Assembly (NCBI GenBank): GCA_015345905.1
Contig: JADDTR010000013.1
Coordinates: 377,411 to 441,410 of the forward strand
Direction of reading: 5' to 3'
DNA from: Aotearoamyces nothofagi
Lineage: Eukaryota > Ascomycota > Leotiomycetes > Leotiales > Tympanidaceae
DNA: 64,000 nucleotides
Shown here: in pieces, positions 43,793 through 56,658 of the stretch
Numbering within the stretch: the stretch's first letter is position 1
Layout: the number at the start of each line of letters is the position of its first letter
Made by a program: the position numbers and the translations under genes
The notes under the pieces: model-generated
What the model was told of the DNA's origin: nothing
What the model saw: the letters and a program-made list of their open reading frames with translations, nothing else
The model's database searches: none

Positions 43793-46297
43793 CTAAATCA
43801 CCATGGGTTCTATCGAGCTCAGGCATAGTTCAGCCCCCCCGCTTAAGCCGCTCTGCCGCTGCTGGCTCATGGAGCTCATTGGTCTCGATACAAGAAGCTT
43901 GTTCAACTCCTTGAAGCTCTCTCCCATTTGAACAACCGCATCGAGCGTCTGCTGCATCATCTCACTGCTATGCTCGATCTTCCTCAAACGAAGATCCATC
44001 TCATCATTCCGCGACGGGCCACTGTGTACGAGGCTGTGCTGTCCTCGGCTATGCTGCCTGCGGCCATCAACAAGGCTAGTACGGGTAGACCGGGGAGGGC
44101 TAGTATTGGGAGTCCTCTGTCGTGGCGATGCTAGAATATCCTCCTCGTCAGATGAGGCTAGCGATGGAGAGAGTGAACGAGGCGGCGTGTGCGTGCGAGT
44201 TCTATTGTGCGAGCTGGACTTGGTATTCGTGCTTCTCCCCTTGCGGGCCGCTACCGGTGGAGCTGAGAAGACAAGATCACTCGAGTGATAGAAGCCAGAA
44301 TATGGTTCAAGATCAGCCACAACCATGATTGGTGTCAAACCATTGGCATTACGTCGTCTCAGGCCATCCCTTTGGCTCGAAGATCTTGTTAGACTGCGTC
44401 TTTTTAGATGACGAGAAGCGGTAGCCATGCGTGTCTTCGCCATAGGTGATGGCTCGAGTGTTCCGGTCTGATTTGTTTTCGTAGAGGCCGTACAAGCTGA
44501 TGTTTCCAAGGACATCTTGGTCTTTGCCGCCTCAATGTCTCGTTTTCTCAATGCCCTGACCTTCTCGTGCCGGCTTGGGCGATTGTGCAGAGCAGTATCT
44601 GCAGCGGGTTCATTCGACCTAAAAAACACACCGCCGGAGCGTTTACTGGGCCCGTCCGGACTTGATCGAGTTATGAGAGACTGTCCATCTTCGCTCCTTT
44701 CCGGTAAATCTGGAAGAGCCCTGTTCGGCGCAGGTGTCCTTGGTGCATTTCTGATCGAAACAACTACATCTGATGGGTTGAAGCCCTGCGCTGTATCTGC
44801 AATATGCACTCCGGTGGAGGATATGTCAGATTCAAAGCTCCCAGTCAATGATTTTTTAGAAGGTATGGCGAGTCTAAGTGGAGTATTGCCAGAGTCAGAA
44901 GGTCTTGGTAACGGCGGCGTCGCTGCTAGTGGAACAAAGTGTTCATCGTCCAGCTTCTTCGACTTACTCGACAATCTCCTCGGTAGCTCGAGATGCTGCG
45001 TGGGTATAGGCCGATTGATACTTGGCGCTGTTGAAACACTACTTGGTCCACGTGAGTGGCCACCGTCTGTATCCCAGGTCCTCTCACTGTACGCAGTGCC
45101 TCCAGAGTGCCTGGGATCTGTTCTTTGGCTATTTTGTCGGGCGATTTCTGCGGATGAGACGACAGGGAAGCTACTCCGAACGTTCGCCGCTTCAGAAGTC
45201 GTCGCGTTATTAGTTATTGCACTTCTACGCTCCTGAAGTCTCTCCTGGCGATAGTAGTTTTGTAAAGTCTTGGTGGCTTCTGATCCCAAGACTGGACTTG
45301 ACGCGGAGGATCTTTGGATGGACGTTTGCCGGGGAGGAGCTATGCCACTTCCAGCTGCTGCTAGTTTCGTCTGGTCAGGTTCTAACAATGCTTGATTTTC
45401 CTCAATAACAGGTTTCAAGACCGTAATCGGCCCAGCGCGAGTAAAAGATGTTGGCGCGGTTTCTGGTGCTTTTATTCGAGGTTGTTCCGATAACCGGGGA
45501 TCTTCAGGTATAATAGGAATCGCAATCTTGATGTGCCAGTGTCCATTTGTGGTCTTTGCGGCTACAGCACTGTCCGGCAGCAGAAATGGTTGAGGCGTTA
45601 TGTCCATTGATTTCTTGCTCCTGTGGAAGAATCTGAATGGGAATTTTCGATTCTCACTGAGCAGGTCACGTATTGGCGAATCTGGCACAGATATCCAGTT
45701 GGCAGCAGGAGGTGGATTATTTCTCAAAAACTCGGCCAGATCGCGCACGTTTTGCCTGTCCTTCTCCAGCCTTGCCGTGCTGGTCGATGCCTGTCTCTTG
45801 ATTGTATGATTGGAATCTCTCGAGAATCCGTCAAACAAGATGGGTTCGGACATGGCGCGGGTACTCGTTGCTGGCCGCATTGGTGGACTGTCCACAGCGC
45901 GAGATGTGCTATCTGGTACCGATGAGATGTTCGGCGCATGCAATTGTTGGCTCGAGATGACCGAGATCTCCTCGTTGATGTGTATGCTGCTGGCGGACCC
46001 ATTTGTGCTATCTACCAGATGCGGCATCATTTGTCGGGCAGAGGTCTGCATTGCGACTGAAGTACCTTCAAGTAGGGTGGTGGGTGAGCTGGATATTGCC
46101 GTGGTCAGTCTTAATTCAGTCGTGCCACTAGAAAGATGGATCTCACCGTGACTTTTGATCCAGGAAGAAGTAAATAAATAAGCGGCGTGCACTCTCCTCA
46201 TAGGGGCGCGAGTGGGCTGGAGGTGATTGATGCGGATGCCGTTATGCGCTGACAAGCAAGGCTGACGGACGGATGAAGATTTCCTGAAGAAGCTCAA
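43793..46297 (-). CDS. Large disordered protein with C-terminal coiled coil (834 aa)
   Basis: A single long frame, Ser, Pro, Thr and Arg-rich, with almost no globular sequence. Features seen: a conserved-looking stretch near residues 180-215 (DLAEFLRNNPPPAANWISVP), a basic RRSLTRSSSQRDGLRRRN region, and a C-terminal amphipathic coil (MDLRLRKIEHSSEMMQQTLD, VVQMGESFKELNKLL). No signal, membrane span or catalytic motif. I do not recognise a family; the style suits a cytoskeletal or signalling scaffold with many phosphorylation sites. The first ~70 residues are uncertain: a GT..AG pair at 46089-46146 with a CTGAC branch site could be an intron that would change the N-terminus. Confidence 0.75.
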   Translation of the reverse strand: MSFFRKSSSVRQPCLSAHNGIRINHLQPTRAPMRRVHAAYLFTSSWIKSHGEIHLSSGTTELRLTTAISSSPTTLLEGTSVAMQTSARQMMPHLVDSTNGSASSIHINEEISVISSQQLHAPNISSVPDSTSRAVDSPPMRPATSTRAMSEPILFDGFSRDSNHTIKRQASTSTARLEKDRQNVRDLAEFLRNNPPPAANWISVPDSPIRDLLSENRKFPFRFFHRSKKSMDITPQPFLLPDSAVAAKTTNGHWHIKIAIPIIPEDPRLSEQPRIKAPETAPTSFTRAGPITVLKPVIEENQALLEPDQTKLAAAGSGIAPPRQTSIQRSSASSPVLGSEATKTLQNYYRQERLQERRSAITNNATTSEAANVRSSFPVVSSAEIARQNSQRTDPRHSGGTAYSERTWDTDGGHSRGPSSVSTAPSINRPIPTQHLELPRRLSSKSKKLDDEHFVPLAATPPLPRPSDSGNTPLRLAIPSKKSLTGSFESDISSTGVHIADTAQGFNPSDVVVSIRNAPRTPAPNRALPDLPERSEDGQSLITRSSPDGPSKRSGGVFFRSNEPAADTALHNRPSRHEKVRALRKRDIEAAKTKMSLETSACTASTKTNQTGTLEPSPMAKTRMATASRHLKRRSLTRSSSQRDGLRRRNANGLTPIMVVADLEPYSGFYHSSDLVFSAPPVAARKGRSTNTKSSSHNRTRTHTPPRSLSPSLASSDEEDILASPRQRTPNTSPPRSTRTSLVDGRRQHSRGQHSLVHSGPSRNDEMDLRLRKIEHSSEMMQQTLDAVVQMGESFKELNKLLVSRPMSSMSQQRQSGLSGGAELCLSSIEPMVI

Positions 46298-46499
46298 TCT
46301 ATTCCAGGGGATCCAACTTTACTCAGCATAGTGACAAGGTTGGGTTGGTGCGACGAGAAGGGCAAGAGATTATAGTTCTAGTTGAAGAAATTTGCTGCGG
46401 TTTGCGATATCCAGGAGCGTTTCTTGAGGGGTTGGGTTTGGTGATGCAAGGAGGCTCTGAATCAAGGGATGTTGACCAACCCAGCAAAGCCGGCGTCAA

Positions 46500-48260
46500 G
46501 GTTTGACAGAGGCAGCACGCACGCACGCACAACGTCGTTTTTTCTTCTTCTTCATAGAAACAAGAAGGTCAAGAGTGCACATTAATGAGAATCTTTCTGT
46601 TTCTCGGCGACGATTGGAAAGCACAGGTGCGGCGACAATAGCAGGGACAGATGCTCTCCGGTCTCCCCCACGTCCGAAGGACGGAAGCTCGAGGCGGCAT
46701 TCTCGCCCAGTCCTCCTCCAAGGACAGCGAGTCGCGGAGAAGCGGGAAGCGGGAAGCAACTGGCAAGATGCCAGCTGAGCCTGTGAGTGGCAGGGTGGGT
46801 GTCGGAGCGGAAGAGCGCCCGGAAAGCCAGGTGTGCGTGCGTGCAGGCTGATAGATAGATAGACTCCGTGCCGGCCAGACTTGCGGAAGGCAGGAAGAGG
46901 AGATGTGGAAGCGGATGTGGGAGAGGGAGAGGGAGAGGGAGAGGGAGAGGGAGAGGGAGTGAGAAGGCGAGTACCTCGTACTCGTCGGAGCTCCAAGAAG
47001 GGGGTGTGGAGTAGTGAGTGAGTGTGGTGTGGTGTGGTGTATTGCAGTGTGGTGTAGTGTAGTGTATTGCAGTGTAGTGTAGTGTATTGCAGTGTAGTGT
47101 AGTGTAGTTGGTGTGGTGTGCCAACTGAACGGTGCCAGAGAGATGACGATGAGGGCGACGAGGGCGATCAGGACGATCAGGACGATCAGGGCGGCCAGGA
47201 CAGCCAGGACAGCCAGGACGCAATTGTGACAGGTCGCGTCAAGGGACAGTACAGTAGCCCCTACTGCAGTTACGGCGGATCCCACATCCCGCAGCCCGCA
47301 GCCCGCAGCCCCGCCCACAGCCCCACCCACAGCAGCTCCGCCGGATGGATCTGCGGCAGCGAGGAGAACCGCTTACGGCGTGCAGTGCATTACGGCAAAG
47401 GAGAAAGAACCCGCCAGCCACGCAGCAGTGGTACTTGTACATGAACGGGATGTACAGCACACTACAGTACACTACAGTGCACTACACTACACTACGTGAC
47501 AGAATCCACTCACTACAGTACAGTCCACTACACTACAGTGGCAGTGGCAGTGGCAGTGACAGTGACAGTGACAGAATCCACCCACTACAGCACTGCAGCA
47601 CACTACACTGCACTACAGCGACAGCGGCAGCGACAGAGTCTACTGACTACAGCACCCGTACAGCACCCGCACAGTACCGTCAGGCCACTACGACGTAGAA
47701 ATTACATTACAGTAAACAAACAAACGCTCCCTTGTCAGGGCTGGAAAACTGTCAGTCGCTGACTCGTGGCCATCCAATCAACATCTCGCAACTCCCCGCA
47801 ACGATCACTGTGGTGCAGCCACCCCTGCCCCCCTGCCCCCCTGCCACACCTCGCCATCCGTCCTAGCCTCCGAGCTCGAGGCTGGCTGCTGAGGCTGGCT
47901 GCTGAGGCTGGCTGCTTGTCATTCCAACTACTTCCTTCCAGCTGCACTCGAGTGGTTCTGGAGCCCAGTGACAGTGACAGTGAGCATGTGCCATGTTGGT
48001 CCTGTAGCTTCTATTCTTCGTCCCTTCATCTGCTGTATTTGTCCTATACGGTTTTATCTACTCTTTAGTTCTAGCCAGCTGATGCATGCCACATGCCAGC
48101 CATCGCAAGGCAATAGTGCTACTTTTTGTTCCGCATCCTCTCTTCTGATATTCAATAGCCTTATATCGTGCAAGGTGTTACCCATCGTACTGTACAATCC
48201 TGGCTCAAATCACGTCCTGGGACTTCGGTATTACGCCTCAAAATGCAGATGCTGGGTGAA
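46500..48260. repeat. Low-complexity island 4
   Basis: Starts about 200 bases upstream of the 834-aa gene. Contains a GAGAGG hexamer array (46921-46959), GTGTAGTG-type pentamer repeats (about 47010-47120), GATCAGGAC/GCCAGGACA repeats (47161-47220), CCCGCAG repeats (47290-47335), CACTACA-type repeats (47455-47620), GGCAGTGACAGTGACAG repeats (47540-47575) and CTGGCTGCTGAGG repeats (47880-47915). Frames here are compositional artefacts. Nothing from 46298 to 48357 looks like a gene. Confidence 0.7.
46921..46959. repeat. GAGAGG hexamer array
   Basis: Six and a half perfect GAGAGG units, a pure-purine strand that can adopt triplex or slipped structures. Confidence 0.95.
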
Positions 48261-48357
48261 ACGCCTCTAGTGCATGTACCGTGCTGCATCCCGCAGTTCC
48301 TCAACCCTAATGAAAGAAAAGTCAACTGCCAAACAGCCCAGTATCGAAGGCTGTTGG

Positions 48358-51300
48358 TTATTTAGGTCGGTTATTTGGTGCCACGTTTCGACGGAGCGGG
48401 TCCGCAGGAGGTCGTCTCTTAATAATTCGTGGTGGTTGAGCAGCTCCTGGCGGTGCCCTGGGTGGTGGTACAGACTTCATATGAACATTGTGTCAGCGTC
48501 TGGTTTAAACTTCGTACTAGCCAATAGTCTTACCTCCTTTACAGACGCCGTGCCAGGACGGCGAGAGATATCACTTGTTGGTGCTACAGTAGATATCTCG
48601 GTATTCGTCGAGTCAGATGTATCTGTCGGTAATCTACCGAACGGGTGCCTTGTCACCGGCCTTTCTTGGTTATTCATAGCTGCCGGGTCTCTAAAGGCTT
48701 TAAGCGTCGCCATAGCCGCGGGGTCAATGCCTGCAGGGGTAAACTGTCAAGGGTATGTTAGCTATACCAGATGAAAATTAATCATAATCTCTCCCTATGC
48801 CCAGATAGGATAGTGACGTTCAATAAGGACGGGATGCCATACTTTTTTCTTTTCACGATGACTGTAATCATCAGACCGTGAAATTCCACCCATCCGATTC
48901 ATATTTTTGTTCCTGGTATCGTTCATGTGTAGGGGCTCGCCATTAGAATTGTAAGGGCCTTTTGATGCTGGGTACATAATCTGCTTCGTCGGTCCTTGAC
49001 GATTACTGTCACGGAGTCTGTCTGTCCTATTTGACGCAAAAGATTCCTTCTTGCGTTCGAAGGCTCTCTCCTCTGCGGTGTGCCTTTGTCTCCTGGAGTC
49101 GCTCGCAGGTTGAGAGGTACCAGAAGACCTTCTTACTTCGGCCACAGCAGGGGCATCAATCATCGTGAAGTCTGGAGGTGAAGGTTGCCGGGTGGCATTG
49201 CTTGGCTTGAAACGTGACTTTGTGCGCGGCTCGCTGGCACCCATCTCGTCAGGTGCTGGCCTCTTGCTAGATGTCTTAGGATTCTCAATTTGTATCTCAT
49301 TCGGTAAGGGGCGAGAAGGTAGCCGCTCGAGGCTTTGGGGACCACGGGTCGGAATTATGATAGCTTTGGTAGGCGGATCTGCTAGGGTTGAGTCCGTAGA
49401 GCTAGCGGGAGACGGCGAATCATTACTAGGTATCTGGAGATAGGAAGGTGCTTGCTCATTCGATTGGATACGAGTTACACCTGTGATCTGTGGATTGGAC
49501 CTTGGTACATCAAGCAATCTCGACGGTTTTTTGAGCAGGGCTATAACATCTCCGTCGGTGTAGACCTGGCGGGCTTTCGCATCGGTGATCAGCTTAGCCC
49601 AGAATTCGCTTTGGAGCAATGATTTAGAATCTCCCAAGACCCATAAGGACGACTTTGCACGCGTCAGGCCTACATTCATTCGTCTAATATCATCTAAGAA
49701 GCCTATGCCCCCTGTAGCACGTGCTCTGACACACGAGAAAATGATGACCTCGCTTTCCCTGCCTTGAAATGCATCTGTAGTGTTGAACGCGATTTCATCG
49801 AAGATAGTGTCACCGTATTTATTTTGAAAGCGTGCCCGGATCTCTCCTAGCTGGGCTTTGTAGGGAGTAATAATTCCAACTTTGCCGCGTAGATCATACG
49901 TTCTGCATTCAGTCTTGAGGCGTTCATATAGTTGCAAGGCAACTTTGATTTCCTCGGAATTGATAAAGGAATGCCCCCTAGCACCGCTGGTCTGAACACC
50001 TTTAACATCAAAGAAGCGGTAAGGACCAAGTAATGAGTTCGAATGCCACGACTTTTCCCTCAATTTCGCCATTCCCTCGCCGTCAATAAGTTTTCCATCA
50101 TAGAATTGCTTGCTTGGAAATTGGCTAATCGCGGGGTGCATACGATATTGAGTATCAAGGAGATGGATGTGATCTGGGTGATTTTGTTGCATCCGGACAA
50201 ACAGGCTCTGCTCGTAGCCGTATCGAGCTGCAGATCTTGAGAGAACTGTGGGCGGAAGTTGTTTCGGATCTCCAACTAAGATGCACTTCGAACAGCCATA
50301 CTTCAGAGGTATTAGTGCACTAAGCTCGATACACTGTGCAGCTTCATCAATGATAACAGTCTCAAACTCAACGCTGAGGTTTTTGAACATCTCGTGTCCA
50401 GAACCACTAAGTGTTGCACAAAGAACATGTGCTGAATTGATGATCTCCTGCTGCAGTCGGCGTCGATTGACCTCATGGTCCCGGGCTACAGTATTGCCGC
50501 TCTCTTTGTCCTCGTCAATCCTGTTGCCAATTCTAGCTTGATCACGTTTTTTGCCATCAAATTCTCGCTGCAGTCTAAGCTCAAGTGTTCTATCACCTTT
50601 TGCACGAGCTTCATCTAGCTGTGGTCGAAGAAGGGCTATTTGTTCCTTGAGACGGCCGGCTTCTTGGTGGAGCTTTTCACGGTCACTCACTACTGCCTTG
50701 CCATCCTTGCTTTCACCCTCGATTTTAGCTCTAACGAGCTCATCAAGTGTAACATCCTTCACATTAGCATTGATTGCGTCGCTTCTCCCAAGTCGAACCA
50801 CATTGATTTTGCGAAATTCGCCTTTAAGGGTCTTGACGCCATCTTTAAGCCTCGTTACTAGCTCGTCTACCGCAGCATTGCTCGGTGCACAGACTAGTAG
50901 TTTCTTCCGAGACTGTACCGGTGCAGATTTCGAGATTCCACTTAGTTGTGGACGTTCAATTGCAACTGCTGGTGTGGTAAAGCTTTCGGTAAGAAGAGCG
51001 CCAACCATTGCAATTATAGTCTTGGTTTTACCTGAGCCTGGCGGACTATAATTATTGTTAGCAAATTGCAACACTGGTTATCGGAGGACGCTTACCCTTG
51101 GATCAGTGTAAAGGCATCGTTCTCCTTTGCAGACCAAATGGCCTTTGCCTGGCCCATATTCACTCCATAATTGCGTTTAATAGGACTTAGTATATGCTCT
51201 GGATATGGAAGAAGTGGGGAAGGTTTTGCCACCAAAATCTCGTCACACAAGTCGTAGTACTGTAGGCTGTTAAGAGCGCCATACTCTCGCTCAATGGTAG

Positions 51301-54300
51301 TCATGCTCGTGATCTTGTAGCCGTAGATTTTGACGTTCGGTGCGAGCGCCTGCAGAAGTCCTCCACTGTGTGCCGCTGTGCCATTGACACGATACGAAAT
51401 CTCCATGGCATCCTTTTTACGGGTAATTCGAAAAATCCGAGCCAGGCAATGTGAAGCTTGTTGGTCCACCATAGGATCTGAGCTTTTGGATAATAACACT
51501 ATATCGCCTTCCATAAGATTAGAATCACGGTTCTCGGCGATCGGCATCGTAGTGCTGACCTCGTAGAACTGGTCTACGGACATACGGTTGACGACTTTGA
51601 TCTCAAACGGCCGGGAGTTATTCTCATCTTTCGCTGTTCTGAAGGATCGCCACGCTTCAGAGATGAGCAGCGGATAGAATGTTTCTTTGTACTCGACAGG
51701 AGTCAGAAATGTATCTGAGACCTCTGAGCAGGTGATACCGCCAGGAGGTTCATCACCATCATGGAAAATTTCCCAATTCAGTATCGTCAGATGAAGCGAG
51801 TCCATGTTAGGGATAACCCGCGCCTTGAGGTCTTTGGCTGACCTGTGAATTTTAGTCTTCCGCACCGGCCCCTGTTGCTGAAGCCTGAGTGCACGCTTCT
51901 GACTTTCCTCTTGTTGAGTTGCTTTTTTAGAAACATCCTTGCTTCTGGTGATCAGAGATTTGGCATCAACATCATCATCAGAAGACTCCTCATCTGAAGA
52001 CACCATGATCTCTCCTTTGGGAGGGGCATGGTCTTTCCCAAGAACACCGAGGCCTTTAAGGCCCGATCCTTCACCTGCAACAAGTCCACCTTTTCGTAAA
52101 GCGGTTGCCTGAGCAATGACTGCCGCATCGCGTCTTCTCTTTTCTTCCTTTTCTCTCTCGCGTGTTTGTTTTATATTCTCGCCAGATCTCGCTACAGGAA
52201 TAGGCTTTAGACTTGATGAGAACCTACCCAGTTGACGTGATCTCATTTGATCAAGGGTTGATTTCCCCAGATCAATTGACCTTGACAGCGAGCGCACATC
52301 TTCGCTAGTCTCTTGCCCAGGTGGTTTTGCCTTGGCTTGCCAATTATCAAGATCTATGACACCTTGAAGGCGGCTAGGCTTGGTAGTAGTAGAAGGTTCA
52401 TGTCTAATCCCATTTGCAGATCCAGACCAGGTATCAAGGGTTCCCTGTTTTCCATGCTTCATTGGGCCCGAGCTCCTTGGCCGCTCAATCAGCACGAGCC
52501 CCTGATGCTCCTCCAAAGCTCGCATAAGCTCTGCCTTCTGCTGGAAGTTGAGCTTGGTCTTTGTCCCCATTGCAGGCTTACCGTTGCCTGCCTCCGTCCG
52601 TTTGATGACAGATTCAATATCCCTAGAAGCATCTTCGTCAATTTCCATATTAAACTCTCCAAGACGACGCAATAATTTGCTCAGAAGACTGACGATCTGA
52701 CTAATTAGATACAGGTCATCTAATCTGAGCCAAAGTACTATAGAATGAACTGCATCACGAGGTTGCACAAGAACGCTTTTCCGAGCAGCTTTCAGCAATG
52801 CTGAGGTGGAAGTCTCTGGATCGTCTGTTTGATCTCGAATAAAAAGAGCATTTGCCAGAACATTATACTGATCAAACAGACCTTCAGCATACTCCATAAC
52901 ATCACGACAAAAGTTTGTCATGATATCCTTGCTAATCAGTTGGCTCCATTTCTCTGCTAATGAAAATGATGTAGCGAGTACCTGCCACTGCTCGACCCAC
53001 CAGTTCCTGACAGCATTATGTTCACCAATAGTCAAAGACGACTTTGTACGCAGAAGGCCACTTTGAGGATCGCAAAGGCCATCTAGAGCATCACGACCAG
53101 TCTTAAGGACGTGTGGGACAGCCGCAAAGGTCTCGGATTCTCTAACTTTCTTTGCTGTAAAATTCATGGCAATTAATGTAGTCTCGAGGAAGTCTTGGAG
53201 AAGTTTCGACATGGCAACTTTTCGCTGGACTTCGCCAGTGAGGAATTTTACGACTTGAACTCCTGTCTCATAGATGGATTGGTCTGCGGAAACAAGAGCT
53301 GCCAAAATCGACTGGGCATATGCTTGACTTCCATATAACTTTTGTAGGTTGCGAGGTGAAAATTCGCTCAAACGCTCAAATAGACAGGCAACATTCTTCT
53401 CCAGTTGACCGAGTTCACTATTAAAACAAATCTTCTCCTTCGACAGCTTATGATATACGACGGGTCGGGATTTGGCAACCGGAACGGGTTTGAATTGCTC
53501 TAGGCCGATGAGAGGAATGGTCCCGAAGAGCAAGCTTTTGGCCATCTCTAGATCGTTCGACTTGAACGAATCGAGGAATGCTTGCCATATTGATTGCGAA
53601 TGGCTGTTCAGTCCCTGGTCGACAAATATTCCGGATTTAATCTCCTTGGATTGGGCACTCATTGCCTTGCAGTCTAGGGAAAGACTATATTTGATAACTT
53701 TCAAAGCCAATGTAGCAAGTTCTGAGATATCTTGTAAATCAGTAGTCATCGTTGCAAAAAGAACTATAGTATCCTTGTATTTATCAACTAGCCCTAGCAA
53801 GTCATTGACTAGGATGAATGAGGTCGTTGTATTGATCTTGTAATCGTTGGCTGTGAATGTTGTCAATGTTGTCAACAAAGTACTGAGCCCGGCGCGACAG
53901 CATACAATCCTAGATTTCTCCTGAATGCGATCATCCTGAAATCGAGTTAGGAGGTTGAAGAGAATCGAACGACATGCATCATGCTGATGATCAGGCGGTA
54001 GTGACTGCACAAATGGAGAGATCCATGCCACCGCATGGGGCTCTTGAATCTCTTCCGGCATCTCCGTCGGGTGAGAAATTGCTAACAGAGATTCAAAAGC
54101 AGGACAGTTGAATATCTGTTCTGCTACAGTGCCTGGTGAAATCGCACCGAAGGCTGCCCAGAAAACTTTCGGCGATTTTTCGCGCAAAATGTTGAGCGAT
54201 TTAATGATATCATCGAGGATCTCGTATGAATTATATGACAGATGCAGGAGTGCCAGGTGGTACACATCTGGCTGAACCTCCATACCCCGCAAGGAATGGG

Positions 54301-55288
54301 TTATCAGGTCATTGTCAAGTCTGTTCAAGATTAGGATCATACCTTCCCAAAAGCGCCGCACAACTGGGATAGCAGTATTTGGTGCTGATACGGACTGAAT
54401 AGCATCAGTCAGGGCGTCTTGCACCGCCCATTCAAAATTCTCGGCATCCAGTGGCTTTTTCGCCTTCAGCCAGCCGACGGTCGCAAATCGACGTCGAAGT
54501 GGATCACTGTCAAATAAAAATCGAGTCACAGAAGGTATAATTTCCCTCATCTTAGGAACTTTGTTTGTTGACACGAGCTTGAGAACATCGCCAAGTGGAA
54601 AGTAGAGCTTCTTTGAAGACTCATGGTATGACTTGCAATAAAGTGCCTCTAGCAAGCCTGCAACCGCCGCCGGATCTTCATTGAGTGTATTTAAATTTCT
54701 CTGCTCTGCAGGACGAGAACTCAGAAGGCTTTCGGCCTTGAATAGGCCAGCATCTATCCGCTTGAAATCGAAAACTTCAATACGGGCACTGAGATCATTG
54801 ACTATATCTTCCGTAAATTCACTATGACATTAAGGTCAGCACAATACTGCTAATGCATGGAAGGCTAGTATGTATACTCACTCTCTCATCTCCCTGAGAA
54901 AGTTCTTCCGGCCTTGGTGATAATTTCGGATACACCTATCGCAACTGGTGAGTAGCCGGTCCACGTTGGTGCGATAGCTGATCTGCCACTCGCCAGCCTC
55001 TTCCTGGGATAATCCGACCACAATGGAGAAGTGATTGGCAACGTGTAGACGATGCTTTCCTTCCGCAACATATCTTATCTTCATACTTGAAGTCACATCA
55101 CCTTCCACGAGTTCGAGATTTTCATAGTCGAGAGAATCATCATCGGAACGCTTGGGGCAGAACCAATGAGCAGCAGGAGGGAAGCTCTTGATCTTCCTAC
55201 AAGAACGTTAGTGAAATTCTCGGTTTGTATATAAATAGCGTTCTTACTCGTCAAGGAGTGCAAGGTAGCCTAGCACATCGCCATCCAT
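48358..55288 (-). CDS. sen1: RNA/DNA helicase Sen1
   Basis: A Sen1 of about 2,203 residues from six exons: 55248-55288, 54882-55196, 51096-54822, 48843-51045, 48534-48743 and 48358-48474. The N-terminal Sen1 domain carries a zinc-like CDRCIRNYHQGRKNFL and a long helical repeat region. The superfamily 1B helicase shows GPPGSGKTKT (motif I, split by a 50-nt intron), VIIDEAAQCIE (II), VGDPKQLPPTV (III), LDTQYRMHPAIS (IV), DAFQGRESEV (V) and GLTRAKSSLWVLGD (VI). The tail has a KRRPPADPLRR nuclear signal. It unwinds R-loops and terminates non-coding transcription. Exon 3 holds one base too many near 54779-54781: homology runs from EFTEDIVNDLSARI into EVFDFKRIDAGL only if one base is skipped. That may be an assembly slip or a true lesion. 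Confidence 0.93.
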
Positions 55289-56658
55289 GGCTACTGCTCA
55301 AGTTAGGTCAAGGGAGGGAGTGCCACATTAGTGGCGAGGACTTAATTTGACGAGAAGCTGTAGAGTGAAGGGGCCCATTTCGGAAGATCAATTCAAAGAT
55401 CAGATGGAAGGTGAGGAGCGCGAAGGGAGGTCGAGGTTGCTGTTGAAGTGCAGTAAGTGGTGTCTGGAGAAAGAAGCGGGTAGCTACAGAGCCTGGAGCC
55501 TGAGTGAACCTTTCTCTATGGCAGGATGCAAAAGGTTAAATACAAGTTGGCTTGAAAACTTATCAGAAGTGCACGGTGTGAGGTGAATTTAAATTAAATG
55601 AATGGTATGCAAGTGAAGTTGGGTGCAAACACAACCCACGAATACACGAAAGGTAAGGTAACAAGGCGAGGTAAGGTAATTTGGAACCGCAATTTTGCCG
55701 GGCCGACCGCTTCTGCTTTCGGTGCAACAACACCACATTTTTTCGACCTCCACTTTTGATAACAGCTTAAATCATTCCCCAAGGCCTGCTTCACTCATTG
55801 TAGTAGCTTTATTTTCCTCTCACTTTTAAGCCCTATTGCTTAAGTACTTACTAGTTGGCGAACAGCGCCTTTCTATACGGTTGAGAATAAATTTCAGCGG
55901 ATAAATGGCTAGAATAGCTAAGAGTGTCGGTATGGACGAATCTAGGTAAATGAGAGAGCGGTTTTTTCACCACCAAGCCTATAGCTCTCAGATATGAATT
56001 CTATATAACGTAGCCTACTCACACTAAACCTCACAATTATCATGTTGACGTTTGCACCCAATAGACAACCGTGAGCTTAGCTCTTTTAAGGAAGCGACAT
56101 CCCACGTTGTCTAATCAAATTGTGCAGCATATAGCATACTACAGTATTCCTAATATAGCAGCGCACCAACTCATATACAGGTTGCACGCCTACATTCATT
56201 CCATCAGCTAATATTTTGCGGAGGCAGAATAAATTATTTTGGTGCATCCAGTCCGGCCATCTACAAATATCATCAGGTCACTAGATTCTCCAGATAGCAA
56301 TTAGTGAATCAATATTCACTGCCCTATCTTTATATATAGGACTTATTCCCTACATCTATCCATATCTGTCAATCCCACAATGTCCTCTAACCTCCACAAC
56401 TTTGGTATACTATAAACTAGCCTGTAGCGAAGTATGAGAGCTGGCTTAAAGAGGTAAGCCGGGAAGAAAAAAAGCATGCTCTCTTGTATGGAGTAAAACG
56501 CCGAGTACGCCGATGCAAACCAAATGCCGCAAACCAATGGATAGATCGCTCGTGCAAATCAACGCCGGCATATCAGCAGTCTGAACAAATGAAATCTTAA
56601 AACTATGATACAGGCCGACATTTCCTAGGAAAAGTGACGATCGCGGATGTGTGATTAA
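55289..56658. other. Sen1 upstream region and flippase 3' flank
   Basis: A short GGTAAGGTAA repeat cluster sits at about 55650-55680. From 55800 to 56600 the DNA is AT-rich with no frame of protein character. No island of the TACTGTAC type is present. Confidence 0.5.

Noticed and set aside
46569-47330. 253-aa and 213-aa minus-strand frames in island 4
   Set aside because: Built from SLSLSLSL and TTLHYT-type repeats that simply translate the GAGAGG and TAGTG arrays.
55800-56600. AT-rich stretch as a RIP-degraded transposon
   Set aside because: No terminal repeats, no duplicated flank and no coding remnant could be seen.
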